A stretch of 64,000 nt of DNA from Ridgeia piscesae (lineage: Eukaryota > Annelida > Polychaeta > Sabellida > Siboglinidae). This document shows, piece after piece, positions 1-43,600 of the stretch. Where the stretch lies: NCBI GenBank assembly GCA_025642075.2, contig JAODUO010000146.1:302001-366000 (forward strand). Reading direction: 5' to 3'. The position numbers were made by a program, and so were the translations under genes. Position 1 is the first letter of the stretch, and every line of letters starts with the position of its first letter. The notes below the pieces were generated by a model that saw only the letters and a list, made by a program, of their open reading frames with translations, was not told the DNA's origin and did no database searches.

Positions 1-282
1 GTGGTCGTTTTATCCAGGTTTTTGCACCATTGATCGTTATGACAAGGGTCACTGTTCCGTGTAATCAGGTTTTCAGTTTTGTAAAAATGACTTATATTAT
101 TATGTTTTTTTTTTATAGAACAGAGCACTTTGGACTTTGTTGATTAGTAGATATGTATGCATGTCCAGGCCCATTGCTGAAAAAAAACTTGTTAGTTTTG
201 AATAAATCAGTATGCTTTGGTGGTGTGTAAAGGGTTAAAAAATGAGTGATTAATTAAACTTGACAACTTGTGTCTGTTTCAG

Positions 283-3746
<3,464 letters not shown>

Positions 3747-6700
3747 AGTGGAACCCAGCGACCTCCCCAAATACCCACAGATATAATCACCCTCGTTGTC
3801 CTGGTGGTAGATTTATGAAACTATTTTATGCATGACTCATTGACTGTTTTTGACAAAGCTAGTGAAAAAAGTACTTGACAGTGCAGAACAATTTAGATAT
3901 ATTATCTTACTGTCGAATGCACTCTGCGTGCTGTATATGTTTGTACAAATTCACTGGATTCCGCTTAGTAGAATTACAGGATCCGTAGAATCAATTATTG
4001 GATGATATGGAATCCTTCCTTATTTCCACTATTAATATTTCCTATGAATTTGCCACATAATGTCATTTTTCTATGAAGTTGTAACATTGTTTAAATAATT
4101 TGTTGTTTAGTGAAACTTGACCTAGCGTGTCCAGACACATCTACAGTGGACACTAGAAAATCTCAACTGACCACTTTACATTGTCCACTACCTGGCCATA
4201 ACAGTAACTTGACCACAGTGGACACACAGTCGAGTTCTGACAGACGAGTTCTGACAATGCCAACTGTGGACAGTGTATATTCAGTCATTTTCATCATAAT
4301 TTGTGCTAAGTATAGTCAATATTTTAGCAGGTCTGTTTCAAATTAATAATATTTTTTTAACACAACTATTGGTACATCTATAGCAGAAACTAAGACAAGT
4401 TTTATAAAATACTTGTTCTTGCAGACAATATGTTCACGTTTCTTATGCTGTTTAAAAAATAAACCAAAATTATTTACAACTACAGAAATCAGGGAAAATT
4501 GAATATTTCAAGCGGCCACACTCAGATAATAGTGGTCAGTGGCATGAAGTGACCTTTTGTATTTGGACTTTTTAAACATTTAACAATGTTATATAACTTT
4601 TATTTAGTTTTTAATAGACATTTATAGCAAGCCATTTATGCCTTGATGTGTACATATTTGTCAGTGTAAGCTACAGTAGAATAACTACATTATATCATGT
4701 TTATATGTATTTAGGTGTCTTGTATCATAAACCATGTGCAACCCTTAATCAGCCCTCTGTGCAGCTATGTATGTTATGTATTCCTAATATGGTGTGTATT
4801 TGTGAAGGATATTGCATTTTATGGATTGTTTGGTGCATTTTAGAGATATTGTCGCATGAGTTATTTCTATTTAGAATTGTAATTTTCAACAAACACTTGT
4901 TTCTACATTAATAAATTTTATGAAATCAATGGATCTTCATAAATTACCACACGATATATATATATATAATAATGCATATAATATTATATGCATTATGCAC
5001 CACAAACTAATGGGTATATATCCCATGTTTGTATATATATATATATATATGTTAGATATATATATATATATAATCAATTTTTGGTTCCGTAAGGATCTGT
5101 CCTTGGTCCTGTTCTTTTTAGCTTATATACTACATCACTTAGTCGAGTCATTACTAGTCATGACGACACAAACATTTATATATATTGCTATAATGTAGTT
5201 TCTTGAGAGGTAAACTGGGAGGTAACCCAAAATCATAACTCAAAATGACAGTTATTGATATAGGAACCTAGCATGCAGGTTGACGTTTCAGGCCAAACGT
5301 GAAATTGCAATCACAGAATTTTGTTTTGTTATATCATGGTAAAGATAGATAATAAGTTTTAACCACAGATATATACATATTGTTACTGGGTTAATGCAAT
5401 TTGAACATTTAAAGTTTGCAATGGGATCTTATGTTTAATATTGTAGTAAACCACTGTCGCATGCCAGGGGTCACTGCGACTGAATATGTCAGTACCAGCT
5501 CTACTGCATTCCTGGCACATCCCTTTCGAAAACTCAACCTCAGCAAATGAAATCGCCCACATGGAGTGTGGTTGGCACATTTCAGCCACATACCGCTCAT
5601 ATTACTTCCAATGATTAGGATGTGAATGGATCATTATATTGAGATTCCCACCAGTCGTGTATCTGTCTTTAAATTGGGGCGTGTATTTGCACTGTTCCGA
5701 CGGCTGATACAGTAGCGACTGGCAAAGTCAATTGCTATAATTGAATAGTTTGACTCCACTCAATGCCCAGCCTTACGGAGACAATTGGCCAGGGACAAAG
5801 TAGCATAGCAATGATGCCTGGCTTGTAAGGATGTAGTAAGCATTATCTATAAATCTGTGGCTAGATTATTTGTAGTTTCCAAGTAACTGCCGTTTGAACA
5901 TTGCAAATGCCTCATCATGCCACCTATATATGCGGGTGCAGTAATAATACAAAGTTAAAGGTACACGTGATTCCTGTATACATCCAGCTTTAAATTGTAG
6001 ATATGATTATTACCAAACATGTTAAACATTGGTGGGTGCTCGGGGACAAACCAACCTAACGAGGTGGTTGTTTTGACACAATCGAGTATGACTGGGCTTG
6101 CCTTAGTGCTATACGTGCAATCAGCAAACTCCATATTTCGCATGTTATTTGACAAGAGCATGACATTTATGCATGCCAAAAATTACTATGCTTATCAGGA
6201 GAAACTACCTGGTAACTGGTGGGAAGAAAGTTGAGTTTGCTGGATAACTGGATGATTGTGTGACGATTATAAAGAAAAGGCTGTGATGTTAAAGTTAATA
6301 TTGTTAATCAACTCCAGGTAATGTACATGTTTTCAGCAATCATCTTGCTATATATCGACTACTTTCATCAAACAAACACGCTTTGCACTAAGATGTAACA
6401 TTGAGATGTTTTATTCACCCAAATGGTGCCACGATAGTTTGCGACTTACAACAGATTGTACACATCTGCGTATTGCCTACTGTACAGATGCTTCTCTTCG
6501 GATCTTTCATTGTTGTGGAATAACTTTCCAACATTTTTGCTTTTTTATAACCTTTTTGTCTAAAAATAAAACAGCATCCACTACACATGCAGGTTTATTT
6601 ACATAAATGTAATTCCAACTGAAATTATTTCCAACTGGGCACTGCTAATTTTAATCTACCTTTAAATAAGAGTTCACAATTTTGCAAGTTACCACATTTA

Positions 6701-7180
6701 ATAATTCTATGACGATGCACTCATTAAATTTACTGCACAGTTTAAAAGGAGGTAATCTCAATTTTAGCAAGCCATATAAAACAGCCTGACCAGTCAAATG
6801 TTTTATCAAACCAGTTTTAGTTAAATTGTGTGTTGACAGTATTTTGATATCACAAACTAACCTTGTATGTATACCATGATTTCACAAAAACAATGGAATA
6901 TTTTCACATTTTCTCTACAACTGAACAAAATGACTATTGGACATAGCTAACAGTTTACGATGCTACAACTTTCCAACTCCTTTGAAACATTAGTTTAATA
7001 CGAAACACTAGACGTGTAGAATGTAAAACCGTATCTACAGCAAAATTATTTTTAAACTCACCCATCAACAATGCTGTTATCAAGTCCAACGTTACTGTAT
7101 AATCAACCAGCTTTAACTTACTTTCCAACATGTAATTTTATGTATCAAATGCGAGAGGAGATTGGATTTACACATATAAA
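3747..7180. other. DNMT1 3' UTR and non-coding interval
   Basis: No exon was recognised here. Candidate DNMT1 poly(A) signals are AATAAA at 4458-4463 and 4910-4915; neither can be proven without transcripts. A pair of TA-dinucleotide tracts lies at about 4955-5072. The reading frames present are short, AT-rich and unlike known proteins. Somewhere in or after this stretch the convergent SR-protein gene should also end. Confidence 0.6.
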
Positions 7181-7184
7181 GAAA

Positions 7185-7440
7185 AGTAGTTGGAATCAGA
7201 ATTAGATGGACAGGGCATGTTCAAAGAATGGGCGATGGAAGACTGCTGATGAATGTGGGAAGCAGATAAAAGGGATCCGAGGGCTAGCCTGAACACTCAT
7301 GAATAGAGGTGACCTTTTCAGGAGAGCATGGAAGGAGCTTACAAGGGAAGCAGAGGGGGCAACACATTACAGTCCCACCAGCAAGGGATCAAAGGGAAGA
7401 AGTGCCCAACATTTAAGTCTCTAGGTACTACAGAGGACTG
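7185..7440 (+). mobile_element. non-LTR retrotransposon 3' relic
   Basis: In one frame the segment reads IRIRWTGHVQRMGDGRL, the R-W-x-GH-x-x-RM signature found near the end of many LINE reverse-transcriptase proteins. Further on, in another frame, it reads DLFRRAWKELTREAEGATHY. Several stops and frame changes interrupt it, so it is a decayed 5'-truncated copy. The assignment rests on these short motifs only. Confidence 0.6.
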
Positions 7441-7600
7441 TAATTCTTATTTTACCACACAAAAATTGGTTAAGCTTTCCCGTAACTAACAGATAGCTTA
7501 ATACTGCGATGCAGTCAGGACCTTCGATTAATTTTTAAGTAGCCACAAACTATTTGGTGTAAAATCTAGTCTGTCAAAATACATGTTAAATTGTACTAGT

Positions 7601-7606
7601 TTTATT
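7601..7606 (-). other. candidate poly(A) signal for the SR-protein gene
   Basis: TTTATT on the + strand is AATAAA on the - strand, about 770 bp beyond the SR-protein stop codon. It is plausible by position only. Confidence 0.3.
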
Positions 7607-8372
7607 TAAACCAAACCGGACTTTCACATGGTTCGTCTCGCCCAACCACTTCTAATATTACGATAGGCTGGTCTGAAATAGTTATATACCAGGGTAGATC
7701 AAAAATGTATGATGTGTACACATAACTTATCCGCAAAAGCTTGAAGACCCTCAATTTTTTTTGGCATTCCATCCTGCTACGCAAGTGGAAATAATGCGAG
7801 ATAATGAAAACATTATCTGTGGGTAAAAACATAATCCATACCAAGATTCTACTGTATATTACTAAACAACTCTCAACTTCATTCTCAGGTAATGTTGCCA
7901 GTAATTAACTGCACCACATATGCATTTACACTGTATTTTAACTGGTCGACTTTGCAATAAATAAACCTGTATATTTCAAGATAAATTAATATTATGTGCC
8001 AACTGCTGTGGTGAGTGTACTCAATATCAAAGATGCACAACCAGATGATCCACAGTTCATTTTTGGTAATAAAAATATGACAGTAATTAATTGGTGTTAC
8101 ATTGCGACACAGAACTTCATGCAAACAAAGTATCTGCATGTCGTTTCTTACATTTAAACTGTGACAGTGTTCACCTGCATGCATCAAAAGTGTGTGGAAT
8201 CAGTTTGCACGTAGAATACAATGTTCAACGATGTCTTATGTGGACAACTATATTTTTGCATACTTTTCAAAGTTCTCGTCCAATTCAATGGCAGTCAGTT
8301 TTGTCACACATGTGATCAGTCTCTACTGTTGTCGTCTTGACAAATCTCTGGGGTTCATTTGCTAGCGGCGGA

Positions 8373-9653
8373 TCAAGAGTTGGAATGTGTTGACGCAGGA
8401 GACCTGGATTCGTTTAACTGCTGCTCATCACTGTTATCATGGCTTGCATCGTGATTCTGGTTGTTCTCTGGTGTTTGCACTTTGTTGACACTCTCATCTT
8501 TCACACATTTCTCGTCTGTGCTAACACCTTGCTCATTGCTGCAATTTATGTCCTTATCGACACTTCTTTCTCTGCTCCTACTACGGTCTTTGCTGTTGTC
8601 TCGTTGCTTGGTGTCAATGTGATCTTTGCTGAGGCTTCTCTCTCGACTACGACTGTGTTTTTTGCTGTTGTCTCGTTGCTTGGTGTCAATGTGATCTTTG
8701 CTGAGGCTTCTCTCTCGGCTACGATTGTGTTTTTTGCTGTGCGTTTGCGCTTTGGTATCATTACGGTCTTTGCTGTGGCTTCTTTCCCTGCTATGATTGC
8801 GGTCGTCGCTGCGTGATCGCTGTTTGACATCATTCTTATCTTTGCTGCGGCTTCTGTCACGGCTACCACTACGATGTTTGCTGAGTTTTCTAGATTTGGG
8901 TTCATGCTTGTCTTTACTGCGACTTCTATTTCGGCTGTGACTTCGATCTCGGCTACGACTTCGACCTTCACTGTGACTCGAGCCTCTGCTGCGACTGCGG
9001 TGCTTGCTGCGACTGCGATGTTTGCTACGACGACGTTCCCCGCTGCGGCTTCGGTCCCTGCTGTCACTTCGGTCTCTGCTACTGTGACGTTTATCGCTGC
9101 GCCTGCGCCTTTCCTTGCTGCGACTTCGATCTTCACTGCGACTGTGCACCCTTTTTCGTTTCTGGTCTCTACTCTTGCTGCGACTGCGGTCAGAACTCAA
9201 GCTTCGGCTGTAGCTGCGACGACTCCGGTGTCGAGATCTAGAATGCGACCTCGACCTGGACCTCCGCTTGCCACGACCAGCAAGACCACGGCGGCAGTCG
9301 TACGCATAGTGGCCCCTCTCGCCACACTCGTAACACCGGTCGCTCGGGTCGAACGGTCTCCTCGACGGCCAACGAGGCGGTTCGCGTGGGCCACGCATCC
9401 ACGGTTTCGGACGTACTTTTCCTGATGAGTGTTCGACTCGGACGCGACTACCGCAAATTGACTGACCGTCCAAGCCGCGTACGGCATCATCGGCATCACG
9501 TGGGTCCTCAAACTCGATGAATGCAAAACCCGGCGGATTACGGGCGACCCAAACACTTCGCAGTGGACCATAGTAATCAAACGCTCGTTCAAGTTCTTTT
9601 TCGGTTATGTCGCGATGGAGATCGCCCACGTATAATTTACAATCTACCGGCAT
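8373..9653 (-). CDS. SRSF7: SRSF7-like serine/arginine-rich splicing factor, intronless
   Basis: Nuclear pre-mRNA splicing factor of the SR family (9G8/SRSF7 type). The 426-aa product has an RRM at about 5-75 with RNP2 LYVGDL and RNP1 [13 protein letters not shown] zinc knuckle follows ([15 protein letters not shown]107, C110, H115, C120), then an RS domain from about 130. The RRM plus one zinc knuckle separates SRSF7 from SRSF3, which lacks the knuckle. The protein is much longer than human SRSF7 (about 240 aa): the RS domain runs some 220 residues with many D/K interruptions, contains a tandem block ([15 protein letters not shown] twice), and ends in an Asn/Ser/acidic tail. The coding region has no intron. 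Start: ATG at 9651-9653, which places the RRM at the very N-terminus as expected. Confidence 0.93.
   Translation of the reverse strand: MPVDCKLYVGDLHRDITEKELERAFDYYGPLRSVWVARNPPGFAFIEFEDPRDADDAVRGLDGQSICGSRVRVEHSSGKVRPKPWMRGPREPPRWPSRRPFDPSDRCYECGERGHYAYDCRRGLAGRGKRRSRSRSHSRSRHRSRRSYSRSLSSDRSRSKSRDQKRKRVHSRSEDRSRSKERRRRSDKRHSSRDRSDSRDRSRSGERRRSKHRSRSKHRSRSRGSSHSEGRSRSRDRSHSRNRSRSKDKHEPKSRKLSKHRSGSRDRSRSKDKNDVKQRSRSDDRNHSRERSHSKDRNDTKAQTHSKKHNRSRERSLSKDHIDTKQRDNSKKHSRSRERSLSKDHIDTKQRDNSKDRSRSRERSVDKDINCSNEQGVSTDEKCVKDESVNKVQTPENNQNHDASHDNSDEQQLNESRSPASTHSNS
8589..8735 (-). repeat. 72-bp tandem duplication within the RS domain
   Basis: A 72-bp block starting near 8589 recurs almost unchanged near 8661 and keeps frame. 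In the protein this is two copies of [20 protein letters not shown] separated by KKH. The copies are nearly identical at DNA level, so the duplication is recent relative to the rest of the RS domain. Confidence 0.85.
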
Positions 9654-9800
9654 TGCGCATGTGGAATGTGCCTCATGTAATTCCGATCTTGATAAACAAA
9701 GTTTCTTGCACGAATCTGCTCATCCAAAATGGCCTCCGACGCGGTTGGGCATTTCCAATCAATCCGCCAGGCGGCGCAATGAAAAGTAGAATCGGATAAA
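9654..9800 (-). promoter_or_regulatory. probable 5' UTR / promoter of the SR-protein gene
   Basis: CpG content is higher here than in the AT-rich DNA beyond, with ATTGG (inverted CCAAT) words near 9755. No TATA box stands out. This is inferred from position and base composition. Confidence 0.35.
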
Positions 9801-11343
9801 TGGCAATCATTTAGTAGTGTTTTAACACAGATTTAACCCTTGCTGTCATAGTTACCAGCTAATGTTTTTTGGCTGTTCCCTGAATTTTGAGTGTTTTCTT
9901 TATGTTTATATAACCAATATTTATCTTATGACTTAAGGATATATACCGCACTGAATAAAACGTGATTGTTCATTGGTGGCGTTCAAATGTTATCATAGAC
10001 TTGATCACCCGGTTTTCCAAATTACAAACGAGCCTTTTCGTTGCAATTATTATAATTTAAGCTCAATCTTTTTACCACAATAATTGCTAATTATTTTTAG
10101 AATCGATCATGTATAATCTGTGCATGAGTATATTATGTTTTAACCTCGCACAAATTATATTCCGTTAGATGATAATTAAATCTAATCGCGAGTTATTATA
10201 AATTTCATAATAAAATGTTATACCACTAATAAAATATGTTCACACAAAAAGTCAAAATGAACTTGCACATTCCACTATCAAATTGCTAGGCTAGGTATAA
10301 TTATAATTCCAGTTCCACCGCGATTTGTCTTTGATGCAGCTCCCTGGCCCTCCATGCAAACAAACTCCCACTTGATACTTTGACCCAACAACAATTTGTA
10401 TGGCTAAAAAACAGCTACACTTCCGTTGGGATCTTGAACAACTGACTTTAGCCAGAAGTGGACATATGCACCCATGCATTGCCTTCTTCTTACATCCTAC
10501 AGTACATAGTTAGTTTTCTTATAATATTATACATACCCCTTATCGCGCTTTAATTCTTATGTAGGTCATTTATAAAAAAAGTGACATTTAATAAGATATA
10601 TATAATGAGAAAATGCAACACAAAAGTGGCTGCTTTGGCTGGATTTAATCCTAGTTGGCATAATGATGTTGGTGGTGTTGTTTGGGAACCTTTAATAAAC
10701 ATCTGTAGTACTATTGGTTTTTTGCATTTTTCTTTCCTGGTTCACGAGAATTTATAACTGATTCACCTTTGTCACATCGTCCCACTCTACCGTACTTTCC
10801 CTATAATATCTTATTTTTAATACAGATTTATTCCATGTGGAAAAATTGTGATAAAGTTTATATTATTTTCTTGTGTTCAAATCACAATCGAATATAAAAC
10901 AGTGAGAAATTACTTTTGATGCTTGGTAAACTACCAAAATAAAGCAGATTTTTCTTTGCAGAATAGAGCGAGACAGGGTTGGAAGTAGTGCTAGAGCTGT
11001 TTTTAAACTTGTAGTAAATTTTTAACACTGCATTGCTGGTAGCTTCTGGCCATCTCACACTGTATCCAATAAAGTAAAAGATCCCAGAGGGAAAAACAAC
11101 CAGTTGTGGCTTTAGCAACTATTTTGAGGGAGGTTTTTGATGAATTCAAGGGGTGACTGAATTTTTTTGGGTGCAATTAGGTTTTTGGTCAGCCTCAAAT
11201 GTGGCGATGGGTCACTGTGCAGCCTCATTGGTCAAATCCTAGACCCACTGAAGGCATGTGGCAATATATGCAATTAGAGGAGTCATGTTAACATTATGCA
11301 CAAGATTGACAAGCATTAAATAAATTTGCCAAGACTTATCTAT
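9801..11343. other. non-coding interval, upstream of the SR-protein gene
   Basis: AT-rich sequence with only short frames. I recognise no exon, RNA gene or clear repeat. Confidence 0.6.
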
Positions 11344-11750
11344 AAACTCCAATGTGTACAGAATTGTTTAGCACATGTGATACTTGAGGCCCCCATTTCT
11401 CACCATCACTACCGACTGGCTTCCAGTTGTGTACCGAATTAAATTAAAATTGGTTAGTTACATACTGTACTCTTTCTACTCAACAACTGACATACATGTA
11501 CACCTGTACTTAGTTAATCTGCTACATTTCTCTGATATCTGTAGGACCCTTAAATCATCCGTTTCCAAACAACGTTTTGTTCCTAAAACTAAGCTGAATA
11601 TTGGCAAACATGCTTTCTCTGTGGCTGCGCCAACAATTTGGATTTAACTCTATTACAATTAAATCATCTGAAACTGGACACATTTTGTAAAAAACTGAAA
11701 ACTTGTTTGAAATTGCTTTTCCACCATAAACTTTCAGCGGTTCCATGCAA
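11344..11750 (+). mobile_element. LINE (CR1/jockey-type) reverse-transcriptase C-terminus, frameshifted relic
   Basis: In three successive frames the + strand gives KLQCVQNCLAHVI, then TDWLPVVYRIKLKL and GKHAFSVAAPTIW, then LDTFCKKLKTCLK. These are, in order, the LQ-x-VQN, HWLPV-x-YRI, FSVAAP-x-xWN and F(K)xxLKT blocks at the C-terminal end of CR1/L2/jockey-like retrotransposon ORF2. At least two frameshifts separate them, so the copy is dead. Confidence 0.8.
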
Positions 11751-14700
11751 TAAGACGGTATATTTTAAATGGAGTGACGTTGGAGGACACAGCAAACACA
11801 TTGTTGAAGAGGTTCAAGTGTTTAACCTCACTTCCCAATTCTGGAATTAACAACAGAACTTGACAAAAAATTCATAATTGTTTTAATGGACCCACTTGTC
11901 ATTGGATACATTTTCAATGGATTTGGGGTCATCTATTAATTACAAATGCAGCAGGGGTAACAGCATGATTCTGTATGGGGTATGTAAGTTACTGTTTCAG
12001 ACGCTAGGTATAGGCATATTGTCTTGAAATTGGGTCACACAAGTGCACCGTATAGATAAGTTTTTCATTTACAAATGGTCCCTTTGACCAAATGCTGCTC
12101 CCCGACTCCCAGTGACCAAGTAGTTGTTCTTCATTCAAGGTTACACATATTAATTTAAACACACTAGTAAATTCAGTGGTATAGCAATTCCTCTATAAAT
12201 TAATAAAAAAAACTTGCGTTACGAGTTAAAGTCCCATTTCAAACTATTTTTAAGAATGTGTATGAATATAATACTTAGTGGAATACTATGACACAGGGAC
12301 AAAAATATTTGCCATATTTTCCTTAAACTTGCGTTAATATGAAATTGAGGAGTTATATAATGTATGGGTTATGATGATTCACTGGAGATATGTATTTAAA
12401 AGATTCGACGATTCTACTGCGATTCTGTTGAACAACTATAGTATTGCAAGTAGAATCTCCATGGAACCTAAGTTTGCTGGCACATCACTGGATGACCAGA
12501 CATCAACACTCAACACTGTCGGTTCATGCCATGTTTTAATCTTTACACCAAAATATTAATTGCTTTATATATATATATATATTTTTACATCGAACAATGA
12601 TGCATGCACATTAAACAAGAATGACGAGCAGCACATTACCATAGCCACAACGCTGGCCCCGGACCATGCATGTTGTAATCACTGAACACTCGCACTGATC
12701 TCTACAAGTTGTGTGCAGCTTGTCGAGTCGAATGTATGACACAATGCATAACACATCATAGAGATGAAAAATTCGACACACTGGGACGATCGTTATTTAA
12801 TCAAGGTCACCAGACCAAATGGCGACATGCAACAAACTTCACCAAAAACAGCATGTCAGATTTCGGTTAAATATAAGATAACACAAGAACTGATAGTGTA
12901 CAATTACACATGCATAGGTTTAGCAGAATGTTGTCCAAACTGTGAATTACATGAAGTGATCACAAGGTAGATAATTACAATGGATGTATAAAAAACCATG
13001 GCAACATTCTTTTCGGAAAACATGTCGCCATAACAACAGCATTTGTTGAATACTTTTGAAAATATCAATTGTTGTTATGGTATACAATTTTTACTTGACT
13101 TTTAATGCGTTTTAACAACCGACATCACTGTGTATGAACCATCCAAGTTAGGACACTTTGTAGAGATCGCGATAACCTTGCGAGGTTGCACCCATGTTGG
13201 CAATCCCATTGAATAAATTAAATCTTTCTCTCCCTACACCCATCAAAATGTCCGGGACAATCCGGCGTTGTCCACCCTCTGCCTCGTGATGATTCACTGG
13301 CCCAGCTGACCCCATACAACCTACCCTACCCACCCGTCACACTCGCATACCATACACGCTGCAGGACACTGAAACAGATAGCAATTACGTCACATCGACT
13401 ACCTAGAGAATAATCTGCCGGTTTGTCGTAAACACGGATGGCAACGATACGCTATAATTAGTAGTAGTAATGTGGTACTATTTACAAGAACTAGTCTACA
13501 GTGCTTTACACTGACGGCAGACTCCGCGTCAAAGGCCGATACTGACATGAGTGCAATGCAGCACGTCTAACAAAGGCCCCAACACCAATGCTTGGGTCAA
13601 CTAGCCAAATCACCATCCACGCAAGCGCCCAATGTCATGTTATACCTAACTAGGCAAAAATCAATCTTCCGGTATTGGATGACGGCACTGGAAATGATAC
13701 ACAATGTTGTCTGACAAAGTTTGCCTGTGTCGAAGATGATGGTTCCGGCATAGAAAGCCCACAAAAGAGAATGAACTACTACTGCAAGAATACTGCTTCT
13801 GCCAGTATCGAATCTCCCTAGTATGCACACTTTGGTTAGATGTGCAAATTGGCTCTACCTTCCCTCCCCATAACTCCCTCAATCTATACGCAACCCTCAC
13901 ACATAGGACACAGACAGCCTTGTAGCATTTCATGCAGGACATATTCCGCAGCAAATCACAAGATTACTTTTGATTGGCTGCTTTGTTCACAGCACCTGCC
14001 TTCCAAATGATGTGATAGGATGGATTACACGACAATGAAATGAAGACGGGTTGCATATTGTGCCAATTTGACCTTTGCTCAATTACTGCCACTGTGTGTT
14101 CAACCTGCCACAGTATGTTCATGCCGTAATGTGGCACAGCCAAGCCAATAATAACTAAAATCTTGTCAATAAAATGGCGTTGTCTAAAACAGATCAAACA
14201 TACAACGGACCAAAGTCCAGCACATTTTTTGGTAGCCAATGCGAGAAATCAGTGACTGACATTGATGAAATGTAACTTACTGTTTACGCAGTTACATGTA
14301 AACTTCATATCATGAATTGTAACAGGGTAGATAACGAAAGATCCACTACAACCGAAGGCATGATGCCTTAGAGTCATTGTTTCACCAAGATAATGAGCTG
14401 ATACGGAAAATATGTCATCAATAAATGAAATCCATTGTCAGATTACAGCTTTTATAAAATGCTAAAAGCTGTCACTTTGCAGAGGCACTATTTCCATGAC
14501 ACACCGATGAGTGTCCTGGTGGCGCATCCTGGTGTTACTTGTTAGTATAGAAGATCGTAGTTAAGAATCAAAATAAATTTGAAAGAGGAAATTTGGGCTG
14601 ATGAGCTGAGAAGGATGTAAGTGAAACGGCCCCCAGGTCTATCATGCTGTACATCCTGTTGTGTTGCAGGGTTTCATAAATACACCAACTACAAAGTTAA

Positions 14701-15586
14701 TACTGCCAATTCTTTCCCATCAGAAATGTCCAACAAGTACAGTTTCCCACCCCAATGTTTCCACCCAGATTTCAGTAATAAACGTGCATCGAAAAAACTG
14801 TTTGGAACGCATATAAACGTTTACAAGTTACACAAGTAGACGAGAAGTGCGCCACCGTTTTCGTAAAGCCATCGTGGGTGCCATAGCAGATACCGCGGGA
14901 ATGCGCCGTCGGCGTGGACAACACATACATAAAATGACGCCACGTGATGACCGCAACGCTGACCGCAGGTGAAAGGGAACCTTCCCACTACATATGAATA
15001 ACTCAACCATCACAGTCCAACATTCTCTTACGCGTCGGCAATAGTCTTGTGGTGAGGTCTCGCTATGCAATCATAGGCTGCAGCCGAACTGTGGTTTTGT
15101 CAGTCAAACATATCCGATTCAGCAGAACTGTGTCGGTGCGTAATACACAGACCACCTCGTACGCGGTGTGTATGTAGTTTGTCACATCACATAGATGGTG
15201 TTTCTGCTTCAGTCGTCTAAAAACACTGAACGTCCCTGCCGCCCGCCCGCCTGTCTGCGCACCAACGCAGTCGCGACAGTCACCGATAAACGCTCCTAAA
15301 AGACCGTACGTACGTAAAATGTGCCGCCAGCGCATCATGTATATTGCAGATGCTGAATCGCGTTAAAATGACATATGTACAAGTGAAAGTGCTGCTACCG
15401 TGGCTGGAGTGGACAAAGTCTGCTGCCGCGCAACGTGCAGCCGGCGTGCGTCCCGCGCGCGGATATGCCCCGACAACGCAAACCACCACCACCAGGCCAA
15501 CTGTCTGTCCGCAGCACTAGGACATGCGCCCGCACACACACATGCGTCCGCGCCGTCCTGCCACCAGCGCCGTCCGCTGGCATCGA
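11751..15586. other. non-coding interval, includes GSK3 3' UTR
   Basis: Lies downstream of the GSK3 stop codon. No exon was recognised. About 14820-15590 is richer in G+C and CpG than its surroundings, which may be the GSK3 3' UTR. No AATAAA on the - strand lies convincingly close to the stop, so the transcript end is undetermined. Confidence 0.5.
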
Positions 15587-43011
<27,425 letters not shown>

Positions 43012-43339
43012 TATAGTTTAACTGCCACTGATCCAATAAACAGTCCACTATTATGAGACTCTAGTAATCCCAGATTTACATCTCAAACGTGCAAGCACGT
43101 CCCATACGAGACAGATTGATGGCAAATTTTACACTAGCGACGAGAAATTCTTCGTCATATATCACCACAATTTCGTTTTTTTCCGTGAGTTTGTTTCATA
43201 AAAACCATGAAGAATTACTCCTACGTCACCACAAGTTTTCATAGGGATAATCAGTCGTCCGAAACAATGAAGTGGAAGCAATTAATAACCTCTACTAACA
43301 ATCATGTTGCCGAAGTCGTTTCCAATGGCTGTTCTCCGT

Positions 43340-43600
43340 CGTACAATGACGAGTTAGCCATACTCGGGCATTGACTCGTGACTCTTCGGAACCAATGAAA
43401 TTACAGCGATTTGCCCCAGAAATTGAAACGTCAATGTTCGGCAAATTCCGCCACCTTCGGAAGAGCTATTTCGTTGACGCGGTACGCAAACACACGTCAC
43501 CAAAACGTGTGTAGTATACGCGCCGAGTTGGACTAGGCAAGCGAGAACCAAGCGAGAAGACGTACGCAGAATGGTAAATCGGGGTATGTAGAACTTCAGC
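43340..43600 (-). promoter_or_regulatory. probable GSK3 promoter / first-exon region
   Basis: A local CpG-rich block (for example TTGACGCGGTACGCAAACAC and TATACGCGCCGAG) 330-590 bp upstream of the GSK3 start codon, in otherwise CpG-poor DNA. A matching donor (AAAG|GTAAGG) on the other strand at 43964 hints at divergent transcription. Based on composition and position only. Confidence 0.35.

Noticed and set aside
8439..9425. Long + strand and alternative - strand frames over the SR-protein gene
   Set aside because: Shadows of the RS-coding repeats (alanine/valine-rich translations of the same codons). The - strand 426-aa frame carries the RRM and zinc knuckle.
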